Shown here: piece by piece, positions 12,716 to 21,501 of the stretch
How positions within the stretch are numbered: position 1 is the first letter of the stretch
Layout: each line of letters starts with the position of its first letter
Assembly (NCBI GenBank): GCA_947184155.2
Contig: CAMXCT020000125.1
Location: 496,001 to 560,000, forward strand
DNA: 64,000 nucleotides
Reading direction: 5' to 3'
Source: Cladocopium goreaui
Taxonomy: Eukaryota > Sar > Dinophyceae > Suessiales > Symbiodiniaceae
The notes under the pieces: model-generated
Told to the model about the DNA's origin: nothing
Seen by the model: the letters and a program-made list of their open reading frames with translations, nothing else
The model's database searches: none
Position numbers and translations under genes: made by a program

Positions 12716-12972
12716 AAGTGAAAGTCGCACCTTTTTTTCAGTGCAAACCTGACATGAATTTATAAGACAACTGACATAAAAAGAAAAACATATGAGACAT
12801 CCTGACATAAACATCTATGAGACACTTGTAGGAACTGTATTTCAACAAGTGTCCTAAACTGTTCTTTTTTGACACCTTTTCACACCATTTCAGGACACTT
12901 GATAGGACACCTCATTTTTCAACATAAAACCCAAAAACAAAATACCTACTTTATTAAATAAGATATAGCATT

Positions 12973-13281
12973 ATGCCCTTTATGGTCATTGATGGACATA
13001 ACATGAAGATTGATAACAACACGTTTGACGCAATGAACCAGTTTTTACAAGATGACATCCAAACCTCATCGGAAGAAGAACCAAGGAGGCAATCAAGATC
13101 TAGAGATGATGGCACTTATGATATCACAACTTTAGACCCCGATTACTTCAAAAAGTATTATCTAAACAAACTCAAAGCGCCTTTCACCTGTCCAGACTGT
13201 GGGACAACCATATCAAACAATACAAATTTATCAAAACACAGGAACACCAAAAAGTGCAGAAACTCTAAAAGCTTTTGTTGA
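12973..13281 (+). CDS. Small zinc-finger protein, left-arm copy (102 aa)
   Basis: The ORF begins ATG (MPFMVIDGHNMKIDN) and ends TGA. The N-terminal half is acidic and low in complexity (SSEEEPRR at about residues 33-40). The C-terminal half has YFKKYYLNKLK, then CPDC-x14-H-x5-C, a single C2HC zinc finger at about residues 73-96 with the ending TKKC. This kind of YY..KL + CxxC...H..TKKC finger is common in small proteins of large DNA viruses of protists and of Polinton-like elements; that is recall, not a search. Lysine and asparagine codons are strongly A-ending, unlike host exons here. It differs from the right-arm copy by a 14-residue insertion (QSRSRDDG to ITTL). Confidence 0.6.
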   Translation: MPFMVIDGHNMKIDNNTFDAMNQFLQDDIQTSSEEEPRRQSRSRDDGTYDITTLDPDYFKKYYLNKLKAPFTCPDCGTTISNNTNLSKHRNTKKCRNSKSFC

Positions 13282-13444
13282 AACGTTGACCTCAAACCTC
13301 ACTCCAAGTCCCCCCATCACTTAACCAGTAAAAAAAAACTTGAAGAACTATTACCTCATTATAGCAAGAAAGAAAAATGGAGAAGGAAAGACAAAGGACA
13401 TTAGATCTTCTTCAAAAATAATCCATTTCCAGACCTAAATAATT

Positions 13445-13557
13445 TTGTACCTGCTGGCATCAGCGGTGGGCCTGCTGGCATCAGCCGTGGTGCTTGGGCT
13501 GCTGTGCATGGGGGCCTGCTGATGGCATCAGCGGTGGGCCTGCTGGCATCAGAGGTG
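13445..13557. repeat. GC-rich ~21-bp tandem repeat in palindrome spacer
   Basis: Four copies of a GGCCTGCTGGCATCAGCGGT-like unit, one interrupted by TGCTTGGGCTGCTGTGCATG. It is conspicuously GC-rich inside AT-rich surroundings. Confidence 0.75.
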
Positions 13558-13576
13558 GATCGTTTCACATCTTTTG

Positions 13577-14027
13577 TGCAAGCCATTACAAGCAGAATAC
13601 TTTGTAGATAGCAATTATCAGCGCAAACCATTTGAATATATGGTTTTTACTTTTTACTGATGATTTGATTTTTTTCAGATTTTTTTGAGCGATTTTTAGA
13701 GATTTTGAGAGATTTTGAAAGATTTTGATAGATTTTGAGAGATTTAGAGATTTTGAGAAATTTTGAGAAATTTTGAGAAATTTTCATTCCAGTCAGCAAT
13801 ACTACTTCTAAATTACAATGGTTCCCATGCCTGAGATTTTGAGAGATTTTGAGAGATTTTGAGAAATTTTGAGAAATTTTGAGTTTTTTTTTCCAGTGAA
13901 AAGCTCGTAAAGGAAAAGTAGTATTCGTAGAGGAAAAGTAGTACTCATAGAGGAAAAGTGTAATTATACCAGGGTTGCGCTGATAATTGCTATCTACAAA
14001 GTATTCTGTTTGTAATGGTTTGCACAG
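13577..14027. repeat. Nested inverted repeat in spacer
   Basis: The ~45-bp segment 13577-13627 (GTGCAAGCCATTACAAGCAG, continuing TACTTTGTAGATAGCAATTATC) reappears as its reverse complement at 13978-14027 with few differences. Between them are GAGATTTT-type tandem repeats (13678-13790, 13835-13890) and three ~23-bp units containing GAGGAAAAGTAGTA (13912-13968). Confidence 0.75.
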
Positions 14028-14187
14028 AAGATCATCATTTCACAGCGCGTCTGCAAAAACATCAGGTTGCAAACGCTTGCACTGAAAATTCTACGTATGA
14101 ATCATGAAAATCACAAGTTTCTACATAGGTCATTTTTTCTTTTACAGTTACGTTGGGACTTGTTTCACATTGTCACTTTCAAGTCAA

Positions 14188-14266
14188 CAGTGGTTTTGCT
14201 TAATGTACCACCTGTTCGAACAGGTGGCGCATGTCGAACAGGTGGTACATTAAGCAAAACCACTGT
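14188..14266. repeat. Perfect 33-bp-stem hairpin
   Basis: ACAGTGGTTTTGCTTAATGT plus ACCACCTGTTCGA is followed, after a ~14-base loop, by its exact reverse complement. Perfect stems of this length usually mean recent origin or selection for structure. Confidence 0.85.
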
Positions 14267-14429
14267 GGAATTTGAAAAACACAAAATGGAATATTTTTAA
14301 AGAAGATCTAATGTCCTTTGTCTTTCCTTCTCCGTTTTTCTTTCTTGCTATAATGAGGTAATAGTTCTTCAAGTTTTTTTTACTGGTTAAGTGTTGGGGG
14401 GACTTGGAGTGAGGTTTGAGGTCAATGTT

Positions 14430-14696
14430 TCAACAAAAGTTTTGAGAGTTTCTGCACTTTTTGGTGTTCTTGTGTTTTGATAAATTTGTATTGTTTGATA
14501 TGGTTGTCCCACAGTCTGGACAGGTGAAAGGCGTTTTGAGTTTGTTTAGATAATACTTTTTGAAGTAATCGGGGTCTTGCCTCCTTGATTCTTCTTCCGA
14601 TGAGGTTTGGATGCCATCTTGTATAAACTGGTTCATTGCGTCAAACGTGTTGTTATCAATCTTCATGTTATGTCCATCAATGACCATAAAGGGCAT
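14430..14696 (-). CDS. Small zinc-finger protein, right-arm copy (88 aa)
   Basis: The ATG at 14696 gives the same start (MPFMVIDGHNMKIDN) and the same C-terminal CPDC...H...TKKC finger as the left-arm copy. Substitutions include L-to-I, D-to-G, P-to-S, A-to-T and R-to-K. A 14-residue block present in the left copy is missing here, without a frame break. Both copies have stayed open, which hints at purifying selection on the protein. Function unknown; nucleic-acid binding is a reasonable inference from the finger. Confidence 0.6.
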   Translation of the reverse strand: MPFMVIDGHNMKIDNNTFDAMNQFIQDGIQTSSEEESRRQDPDYFKKYYLNKLKTPFTCPDCGTTISNNTNLSKHKNTKKCRNSQNFC

Positions 14697-15199
14697 AATG
14701 CTATATCTTATATAATATAGATCAATATAGTAGGTATTTCTTTAATTTTTTTTGGGTTTTATGTTGAAAAATGAGGTGTCCTATCAAGTGTCCTGAAATG
14801 GTGTGAAAAGGTGTCAAAAAAGAACAGTTTAGGACACTTGTTGAAATACAGTTCCTACAAGTGTCTCATAGATTTTTATGTCAGGATGTCTCATATGTTT
14901 TTTTCTTTTAATGTCAGTTGTCTCATAAATTCATGTCAGGCTTGCACTGAAAAAAAAAGTGCGACTTTCAGTTTTTTTCTGAGGAGGATATAGTCAGCAA
15001 AGGCACATGTTGAAAAGGATATAGTATAACAAGACAAGGCTTGAAAAGGATATAGTCTGAAAAGACACCTCCTGAAAAGGAAATAATCTGGAAAGACACA
15101 TCCTGAAAAGGATCTATCTGAAAAAAACGAATACTGAAATAAAATGTTTTTTTGATTTGAAAATGAAAACAAACTTGTGGGTGACGTGATCTTCTTTGG

Positions 15200-15350
15200 T
15201 TAGGTTTCCTTATTATTTTTTTTCCTCAAAATTCCTCAAAATTTCTCAAAATCTCACTTTTTCTCATTTTTTCTCATGTTTTCCCATGTTTTCCCATGTT
15301 TTCTCATTTTAAAACTCTTTATAACTCAAAATCTCTCAATATAACTCTTG
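15200..15350. repeat. CTCAAAATTT / TTCTCATTTT simple repeats
   Basis: Degenerate CTCAAAATT and TTTTCTCATG/TTTTCCCATG units. Their reverse complement resembles the GAGATTTT arrays in the palindrome spacer. They lie directly between the palindrome and the LINE 3' end. Confidence 0.7.
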
Positions 15351-15382
15351 AAAAAACCTAGCCTATCCAGAACCCACCTGGG

Positions 15383-16147
15383 TCAAGGTAGTACATTACA
15401 TTTGGTGATAGACAACGACAACGACCGCAACAGTGAAGGGGTCCATTGCCTCAGATGTTCCGCCCCCCCCTCAGGAGGAGAGACGGAGCTAGCGGGGGGC
15501 GCGACGGTCCTCCGGGTCTTAGCTCGCACCATAGCGAGCCATTTGACGGTCTCAAGACCTTTACTTTGGCTAGGCCATCCCAATCTCATATTCAAAATAT
15601 CATGACGATGGATAAGATAGATATCAGGGGGGAAAATAATAGAGGGACATGTCCATGCTACATGTTTCCAGGAGGCTTCTGCAGCTGGCAAACCACAGCA
15701 AGGGCATCCTTGGAGGATTTGATCAGAATGGCCTCGAAGCATGACATGATATCTGGCAGGGCTTACGGCAGCCCCGCACAGCACACCAAACCCATATGAA
15801 GTAAATTGATGTTTGTGCAACAAACGGATCCTGGCAGGACCGTAAGAAACTTCCTCACAACCAGCAGCATCACGCCGATTAGATTGCTTCCAATTTTCAA
15901 AATGGGTAAATCGCCAAGATTCTCGAAGCAAATGCTGCAAATGCTTTCCTTCATCACACCACGATTGCAACCTGGGATTCAAGGAGAACTGCCAAGCCCA
16001 CCAGTTCAGGCGAGTGGCTTTGAAAAACCGGTGCCAAATGCGAATCACCGTGGCAGTGGCCACAAAATCAGGTCCCAATGATGACCTTGAATCAATAAAA
16101 TCAAATCCATAGAGCCATGCTGAGGCCATTTGAAAAGCATCTTGCAA
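15383..16147 (-). pseudogene. LINE A ORF2 C-terminal region (zinc knuckle)
   Basis: 254-residue open stretch continuing the reverse transcriptase protein after a frameshift near 16.1 kb. It contains CPCCG-x8-H-x4-C (CPCCGLPAAEASWKHVAWTC), the CCHC-like finger usual near the C-terminus of LINE ORF2, and then RLGWPSQ. LINE B has the equivalent WHCP...RLGW segment. Confidence 0.65.
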
Positions 16148-17898
16148 GCTTGTAACAGGGGTTTGCTATCTCCAATGGATGGTCTCTTACATACCCACCC
16201 CCATCCAGCTTTAGGACACATGGTCATTTGAGCCAACCTGGAACGGCGGGAGATGGATCCCGGCAACGCTCGGGTGCGGAGCAAATTTTTTTGAGATTCC
16301 GAGAGCCGCCGCTTCTCACCATCATTGATTTGACGATTTTGCTTGATCACAAAATGACACCCCAAAATCTTCATGTCATTTTTTGATTTGGTTTTCGGGG
16401 CTAAGGAATGTTGACCTCGAGCGGACTGGTGCCAAAATTGAGCTTTACCCTCGTTTTCTTTCAAACCCATCTTGGCCGCCCATTGAGCCCAAAGTTGGGT
16501 TACTTGGACGACTCTTTGAGCACTTGGAGCAGCAAAGCTCCGATCATCTGCATATAAAATCTGGTCAACATCAGGGAATTCATGTTGAATAGCAAGAACA
16601 CATGGATATAAAACCGCAAGCATGGTCAACATTGACCAGCTGTCTCCCTGCGGTAAGCTGTTACGGACAAGTTCAGGTTCAGGAGAACTTTGTCCCAAAT
16701 ATTGAATCCATCTTTTTTGGTTTTCCCAAACGTCAAGAACAAGAGTAAGGATGTGTTGGGGCATCCCACATCTGAGGGGTATTTTGGCAGCAAGCTGAGG
16801 GGAAGTCATATCAAAAGCCTTGGCCAAATCCAAACTTCCAATAAACCAGTCTTGGTGGGCTTTGAACAAAAGGGGAGCGATCGCATCATCAGTACCCCTG
16901 CCCTTGATGCCACCATAGAAACAAGAAGGAAAAACACTGCGAATCCAAGTTTGGGCATCCGTGTGGTTAAACTGTGCTTTCTGACATACTCTCCAAATAA
17001 GACTACTGACACAAATTGGACGGAGTTGCTTGGCATACACAAACTCAGATGTTGGTGCGATATCACCTTTGCCGAGCTGGACTTGTCGGAAACACTTCCA
17101 AAATTCAGGGACAATGCCAACCACAAGACAATGGGAATAAAAGTCAGCAACAGCATTCCACATGTCCATGTTGAACAAAATCAGTTCTTGTGGTGTCCAG
17201 CCGTCCAGACCAGCTGCTCTGTTGCGGCTGTCATACGCTGCAGCTTTGAGGTGGGTTCCGGTTAGGGGAGCCCAAACTGATGGGGCATGAGCTGGGACAA
17301 GCTGTTGGATTTCCGGCCAAACGGTATGTACATTAAGTTTGGGGCGGTGCCAAATCTGTCTCCAAAAAACAGCAACGTTGGCAATGGCATCTTGTACCGA
17401 CATGGACGCAGGGCCTGTGTCATCTGCTGTAACATTGACATGAGTCAACTGAGGTTTTCGACGCAACCACGCAAGGGCTGCTTTGTCCTTAGTCATTTTT
17501 TCAGACCATGCGCTAAGTCTGACTTTACGTTCGGTATCTTCACATTCTTGGAGAAGCGCGTGGATTGCCTGTATGTTCCGTGTCAAACCAAGACGGCGGT
17601 CAAAGTGAGGACTTCGGAAAATTTTCTTTGCCAACAAAGGATCCTGATCATGAATTTCCGTTAACAACAACCCTCGACGTCGAATTTCAAGAAGCCTGGA
17701 ATGAAGATTTTGGAGGCATCTGTGTTGATTGGTGACAAAACAACCAACATTTCGACGGTGTGAAAACTGCATTCTTCGAACAGTAACTGAAGTAGGTTTA
17801 CGTTTTGTCAACGGTTTGGGTAACACATTTGTCTGATGGGTACCACAGGTAGGCCGCAACCAAGGTACTCCAAAGTTCATCATTGAGTTTTTTTCCAA
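16045..17898 (-). pseudogene. LINE A reverse transcriptase domain
   Basis: 617-residue open frame. Reverse-transcriptase blocks appear in order: GLDGWTPQEL (near 17200), LRPICVSS, the catalytic SLDLAKAFD, LPQGDSWS (near 16640) and YADD (near 16545), then a K-rich thumb with ILGCHF. It would copy the element RNA at a nicked target (target-primed reverse transcription). The domain itself is uninterrupted, but frames before and after it are broken, so no complete ORF2 remains. Confidence 0.8.
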
Positions 17899-18511
17899 AT
17901 TTCGTTCACATTGGAAGAAAAATCCATAGGGGTGTGAATTTTAGTCCACGCAGCAGTAACAGCTTGTTCCCATTGATCCAGGTCAACGTTGATTCTAGGG
18001 AGTACTGGTACTGGAGCAATTTCGAAGGCTTCAGCTTTTCGAAAGCTGAGATCCAAAGCTCCTTCAATGATTAAATGATCAGCAAGCTTCATGTCAAGTG
18101 TGTGTACATTTTGAAGTAACTGCGAACCGTTTCCCAAGTAATAATCTAAAACTTTTTTACCTTCCCATCGTGTTGGGTTTTGTGGGTGATACATTCTCAA
18201 GCCACTTGATTGCAAGGTATGCTGAAAAGGGATTTCATTGTGAAATCAGCACCGGTAACCCAAATTTGGTGAGCAGGAAGTGAACACAACATAGCTGTGG
18301 TTTCATTTACGACTTCACATGAGTCCGCGTTAGGTGAAAGGTACACCGACAAAAACAAGATGTTACCAATCCAGACTGCAAGTGCCGCTCCTCCTGCACA
18401 GGAGTGAGACCACGCAAGTCGACATGGAATGTTCTTACGGACCAACACTGCAACTCCGCCTTGCAGGCGGTTTCCCACTGGCGCTGCTCCGGAGTGATAC
18501 ACGTGAAATCC
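17880..18511 (-). pseudogene. LINE A endonuclease (EEP/APE) C-terminal fragment
   Basis: Two overlapping open frames (18511-18197 and 18215-17880). The first has GGVAVLVRKNI and VTGADFT, where the usual GDFN motif is altered. The second has YHPQNPTRWEG, LDYYLGNGS and LADHLIIEG, the family's DxxL...SDH end with ADH. The N-terminal half (NxN, QE motifs) is absent because of the truncation. Confidence 0.65.
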
Positions 18512-18569
18512 GTGGTTCGGTTGCCATGGTCGTTGGCAATGATCTCCACTCCATCGTTCTTCCACACAC
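18512..18569 (-). pseudogene. HSP70 exon-2 fragment fused to LINE A
   Basis: Fifty-eight bases match the HSP70 exon 2 found at 26.9 and 31.8 kb with one mismatch. Read on the minus strand they give [19 protein letters not shown] (Q-to-H in the usual NDQGN). The fragment is in the same sense as LINE A and sits exactly at its truncated 5' end. Flanking bases are unrelated to HSP70 on both sides. Confidence 0.85.
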
Positions 18570-18630
18570 ACACGACAATGAAGAGTGCATCCTGGCACGG
18601 GATAGCACCCCTAGAAGGGATCAACAAAGG

Positions 18631-19080
18631 TTAACCCCTGTGCACTCGGTGATGAGGACCCCCAACACAGGTTCGTGATTTAGCATCTCGATCCCAGATG
18701 TCACCCATCATGGTGAGTCTTTGACATGTATCTGCCACTGAAACATCAAGCGGCCATGTCCACCCCAATCGAGCAGCCAATGGATCTGGCGGGCGACTGG
18801 GCCAACGAACGAAACGTGGGCAATGCCACAAGATGTGTTCCAGAAACGGCGGTGCAAGACCAGCTAACAACAGTTAACTCTTGTGCAATCTGTGATGAGG
18901 ACCACCCACACTGGTTCGAGCTTTGGCATCGCGATCCCGGCTATCCCCCATCATGGTAAGTCCATGACAAGTATCGGCCATTGAAAGATCAAGAGGCCAT
19001 GTCCACCCCAGTCGTGCAGCCAGCGGATCTGGCGGGCGACTAGGCCAGCGAATGAAACATGGGCAACCCCACAAAGTCTC
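18631..19080 (-). pseudogene. LINE B ORF2 C-terminal end, tandemly duplicated
   Basis: Two ~210-240-bp copies (18631-18870 and 18874-19080). Each encodes CPRF/CPCF-hRWPSRPPDPLAARL-GWTWPLD followed by TCxxLTMMGD and CVGGPHHR-type ends. They match about 80-90 percent by eye. Only the first copy keeps the preceding ILWHCP part of the finger. Confidence 0.7.
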
Positions 19081-19468
19081 AATTGTTTCACCAAGGCCTT
19101 CGCACCAATCCTCCAGCTGACAGCCGCCAGGCTAATGGGACGTGAATCACCATTTGTCTTGGGGATCAATGCAACTCTGGTTTCACTCCAACGCGTTGGG
19201 ACACTTCCACTTGCAAGCACCAATCGGCAAACAGCGACCACCACTCCATGGGCAAAAGAAGAAGATCTTCAACACGCCAACTGTCAGGGCCGCACGCTTT
19301 GCCAACCATCGTTTTTGCAGCACGCACAAGCTCCACGCCCGTTATGGCCAGAGTACAAGCAACCTGCGTTGGTCTTGGAGTCATGTCCAGAAACGATTGA
19401 AAGTCAGGGGGCGAAGCACTCTTTGAATTCCAGACCTGCATCCAAGATTTCACAGCCTGATCAAGCAC
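18951..19468 (-). pseudogene. LINE B reverse transcriptase N-terminal remnant
   Basis: Two overlapping frames give KACGPDSWRVEDLLLLP and VPTRWSETRVALIPKTNGD then SRPISLAAVSWR, the first RT blocks (GPDGW...; P..W......IPK.......RPIsl). The sequence then passes directly to the C-terminal RLGW region, so roughly the central RT (palm) is deleted. Confidence 0.7.
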
Positions 19469-20786
19469 ATGTTGCCGGTGAATGGCATGGCGAGTGGGGG
19501 GTTTTGTCCGGCACAGGACCCATCTGCTCCCACATGACCTTCAAGTGGGCTCGGTGTTTAATCCACCGCCGATGAGCAACTGGATCGCTGACCATTTTAG
19601 TCCGCCATGACACCAAGCGAGCTTGCTGCTCAGAACCTTCCCTTGTGTTGATGAGGTGCGCCAGGTCCTCAACCAATCTGCTCAACCTGATTTGAAACTG
19701 GTCCTCAGTCAAATTGCTCTGCAAAAAATCCAGGTCAAGGCAAGGAAACAAAGCACGCACATGCTGTGCACCACGAATAATGGCGCTCCTCAAGCGTCTG
19801 TCATCCAACTGCTTTGTCAACTGCACCACACGCCTCTGGAGACGACGAAGTTGACGCAAGACCAACGATTCCTTCCAAGCAATAGCCTTGTGAGGTACAC
19901 CTGTATCTCGAGGGTCCCACGCATCAGCACGTGGTCGGCAACCATCCAAAGAAGAACACAGCGCGCGCTCGGCGCTATTGGAAAGAGCACTCCATGCAGC
20001 ATCGACATCAGCACGTTCCAAGGCAAAATGGAAAGAACTCAAATCATTCAAATGCCAGCGCTCTGCAACTTCGGCTGCGGTTGCAACATCCACCGTTGCC
20101 CTCTTCGGCGCAACAAAGCTCTGCGTGTGATCCAGCGGAAAAGAATATGTTACCAAGCTGTGGTCAGCAACTCCAGGGGAATGCTGCACAGAAGTGGCAT
20201 GCATACGATGGGCCAGGCCAAAGTCAATGCGTCGTTGTCCAGTGCAAGTGGGAGGAAGAGGACCAGTGGCTTCAAAGGGTTCATCCAACGAGTGAGCCCA
20301 GCCATTGGCCAAAATCATGGACAAGTCTTGCATCTGAAGATTGAAGTCACCAACAATGACACATGGTAGAGCAAAATGCCCTACCCGCTGTACAATTTGC
20401 TGGGCATGCGCCCTTGCAGTCACAGTGTCACCAGCATGACCATAAATGCAAATAAAAATGACCTTTTGAAACTGATCACCGTTCTGTAATTCGATGATGC
20501 CAGCAACATATCGGTCAGGCCAGTCCATGTCGCCCAAGTCCAACTGTCGGAGAGGACGACGGGATAGCAAAGCCACTCGGCAGAAATTCTCATCTTTGGT
20601 CATTCTGCCACATAAAATATGAAAATCCAAACGCTGCCATTGCTGTACAAAACCAGCCAAACTAAAACGATTGACGTCAACCTCTTGCAAAGAAACAACA
20701 TCAAGGCCAAGAATAGCATCGTGAACGGTCGGAATCTTGGAAATGCCGGACCGCCCAATGTTCATGGTACCAACACGCAAAGTCAT
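19461..20786 (-). CDS. LINE B ORF2: EEP/APE endonuclease, intact N-terminal part
   Basis: 441-residue open frame from ATG at 20786. EEP motifs: TMNIG near residue 8, LQEVDV near 33, IYGHAGD near 114, VIVGDFN near 143, RRIDFG near 185 and VADHSLV near 207. All catalytic positions of an apurinic-type endonuclease look present. The rest is an Arg-rich linker (LRRLQRRVVQLTKQLDD) leading to RT. The ATG overlaps the stop of the upstream frame as ATGA. Product would nick target DNA in the nucleus. Confidence 0.75.
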   Translation of the reverse strand: MTLRVGTMNIGRSGISKIPTVHDAILGLDVVSLQEVDVNRFSLAGFVQQWQRLDFHILCGRMTKDENFCRVALLSRRPLRQLDLGDMDWPDRYVAGIIELQNGDQFQKVIFICIYGHAGDTVTARAHAQQIVQRVGHFALPCVIVGDFNLQMQDLSMILANGWAHSLDEPFEATGPLPPTCTGQRRIDFGLAHRMHATSVQHSPGVADHSLVTYSFPLDHTQSFVAPKRATVDVATAAEVAERWHLNDLSSFHFALERADVDAAWSALSNSAERALCSSLDGCRPRADAWDPRDTGVPHKAIAWKESLVLRQLRRLQRRVVQLTKQLDDRRLRSAIIRGAQHVRALFPCLDLDFLQSNLTEDQFQIRLSRLVEDLAHLINTREGSEQQARLVSWRTKMVSDPVAHRRWIKHRAHLKVMWEQMGPVPDKTPHSPCHSPATCA

Positions 20787-21361
20787 AGCTTCTTGTCCAT
20801 CACAATCTGCTTGGCCGCGTCATAAAGCCGGTGCACCTCCTCAATGGAAAAACATTGGATACTTGGATCACCTCTGCGATGCAGCTTCATGGCAATCTTG
20901 CGACTTTTTTCCAGGGCAACACCGGGCTTGAATCCATTGAAATGATGGCTCTTGCGGCACACATGCTTCTGAACTCTCTTGGCTGTGCAGGAATACCAAT
21001 GGCACTTTCTGCACCTCCACGCTTTGCGAACTCCAAAGACACGTCTCTTTGACTTGTTGATCCACCTGACAGGAAAAGAAAAATGATCCCAAGCACTGGA
21101 AGTCAAAGTGCCATGTCGCTTGCTAACTGCTCTGTTGAGGTTCTCAATGCGCTTTCGCTGACCACTGGCTGGGGTGCTGCGGCGACGAAATCTCAGTCGC
21201 TGCCACTCCAATGCACTCACTTTGGGATGGGCAGCAAGGCGATGTTCTCGGCGAGCTCGTCTGTAAATAGCAACACATCCCCGTCCCTCTTCAGTGGCCG
21301 GAATGCCCCATGCACACAACGGACACCTCCACAAAGCAGGAGTCTTCTTGGCAAGAAGCAT
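20783..21361 (-). CDS. LINE B ORF1 C-terminal zinc-finger segment
   Basis: 192-residue frame with two finger-like units: WRCPLCAWGIP (CxxC) and WRCRKCHWYSCTAKRVQKHVC (CxxC...H..C; near 20960-21030), separated by a very basic stretch. Probably RNA or cDNA binding in the particle. It follows the OTU segment after a frame change near 21.4-21.5 kb and ends in TGA overlapping the ORF2 start. Confidence 0.6.
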   Translation of the reverse strand: MLLAKKTPALWRCPLCAWGIPATEEGRGCVAIYRRARREHRLAAHPKVSALEWQRLRFRRRSTPASGQRKRIENLNRAVSKRHGTLTSSAWDHFSFPVRWINKSKRRVFGVRKAWRCRKCHWYSCTAKRVQKHVCRKSHHFNGFKPGVALEKSRKIAMKLHRRGDPSIQCFSIEEVHRLYDAAKQIVMDKKL

Positions 21362-21501
21362 GACTTTTATGGGAACCCTTTTGACACGGCCAGGCTAATC
21401 TTGTCCACCATGAGCATATTGGAGATGATGGGTTCGGGCCACACTGATGCTGGCGGCCGTAGGCTTGTGAATGACCTATGGGCAAAGATGGCAGCACCAC
21501 T

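Larger units (their letters stand above)
12543..15160. mobile_element. Large imperfect palindromic element with zinc-finger genes
   Basis: Left arm ~12543-13424 and right arm ~14292-15160 are reverse complements with scattered substitutions and small indels. Each arm, from outside in, holds ~37-bp TTTTCAGGA-type tandem repeats, GTGTCC/GACACC-rich spacers and one copy of a small zinc-finger ORF. The spacer (~13425-14291) holds GC-rich 21-bp repeats, GAGATTTT tandem repeats, a nested inverted repeat (13577-13627 with 13978-14027) and a perfect hairpin. The arms are much more AT-rich than neighbouring genes. No transposase is visible. It could be a non-autonomous element, an inverted duplication of a virus-derived segment, or amplification debris. 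Confidence 0.65.
15355..18511 (-). mobile_element. LINE A: 5'-truncated non-LTR retrotransposon
   Basis: Minus-strand fragments appear in order: C-terminal part of an EEP/APE endonuclease (18511-17880), reverse transcriptase (17898-16045) and a C-terminal cysteine/histidine region (16147-15383). Each is open but in a different frame, so single-base indels have accumulated and the copy is dead. Its 5' end is cut within the endonuclease and joined to a 58-bp HSP70 fragment. The 3' end lies near 15355, beside the palindromic element. The endonuclease differs from that of LINE B, so the two are different families. Confidence 0.75.

Noticed and set aside
19623-20369. 248-residue plus frame opposite LINE B endonuclease
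   Set aside because: Antisense shadow of a well-supported endonuclease frame.
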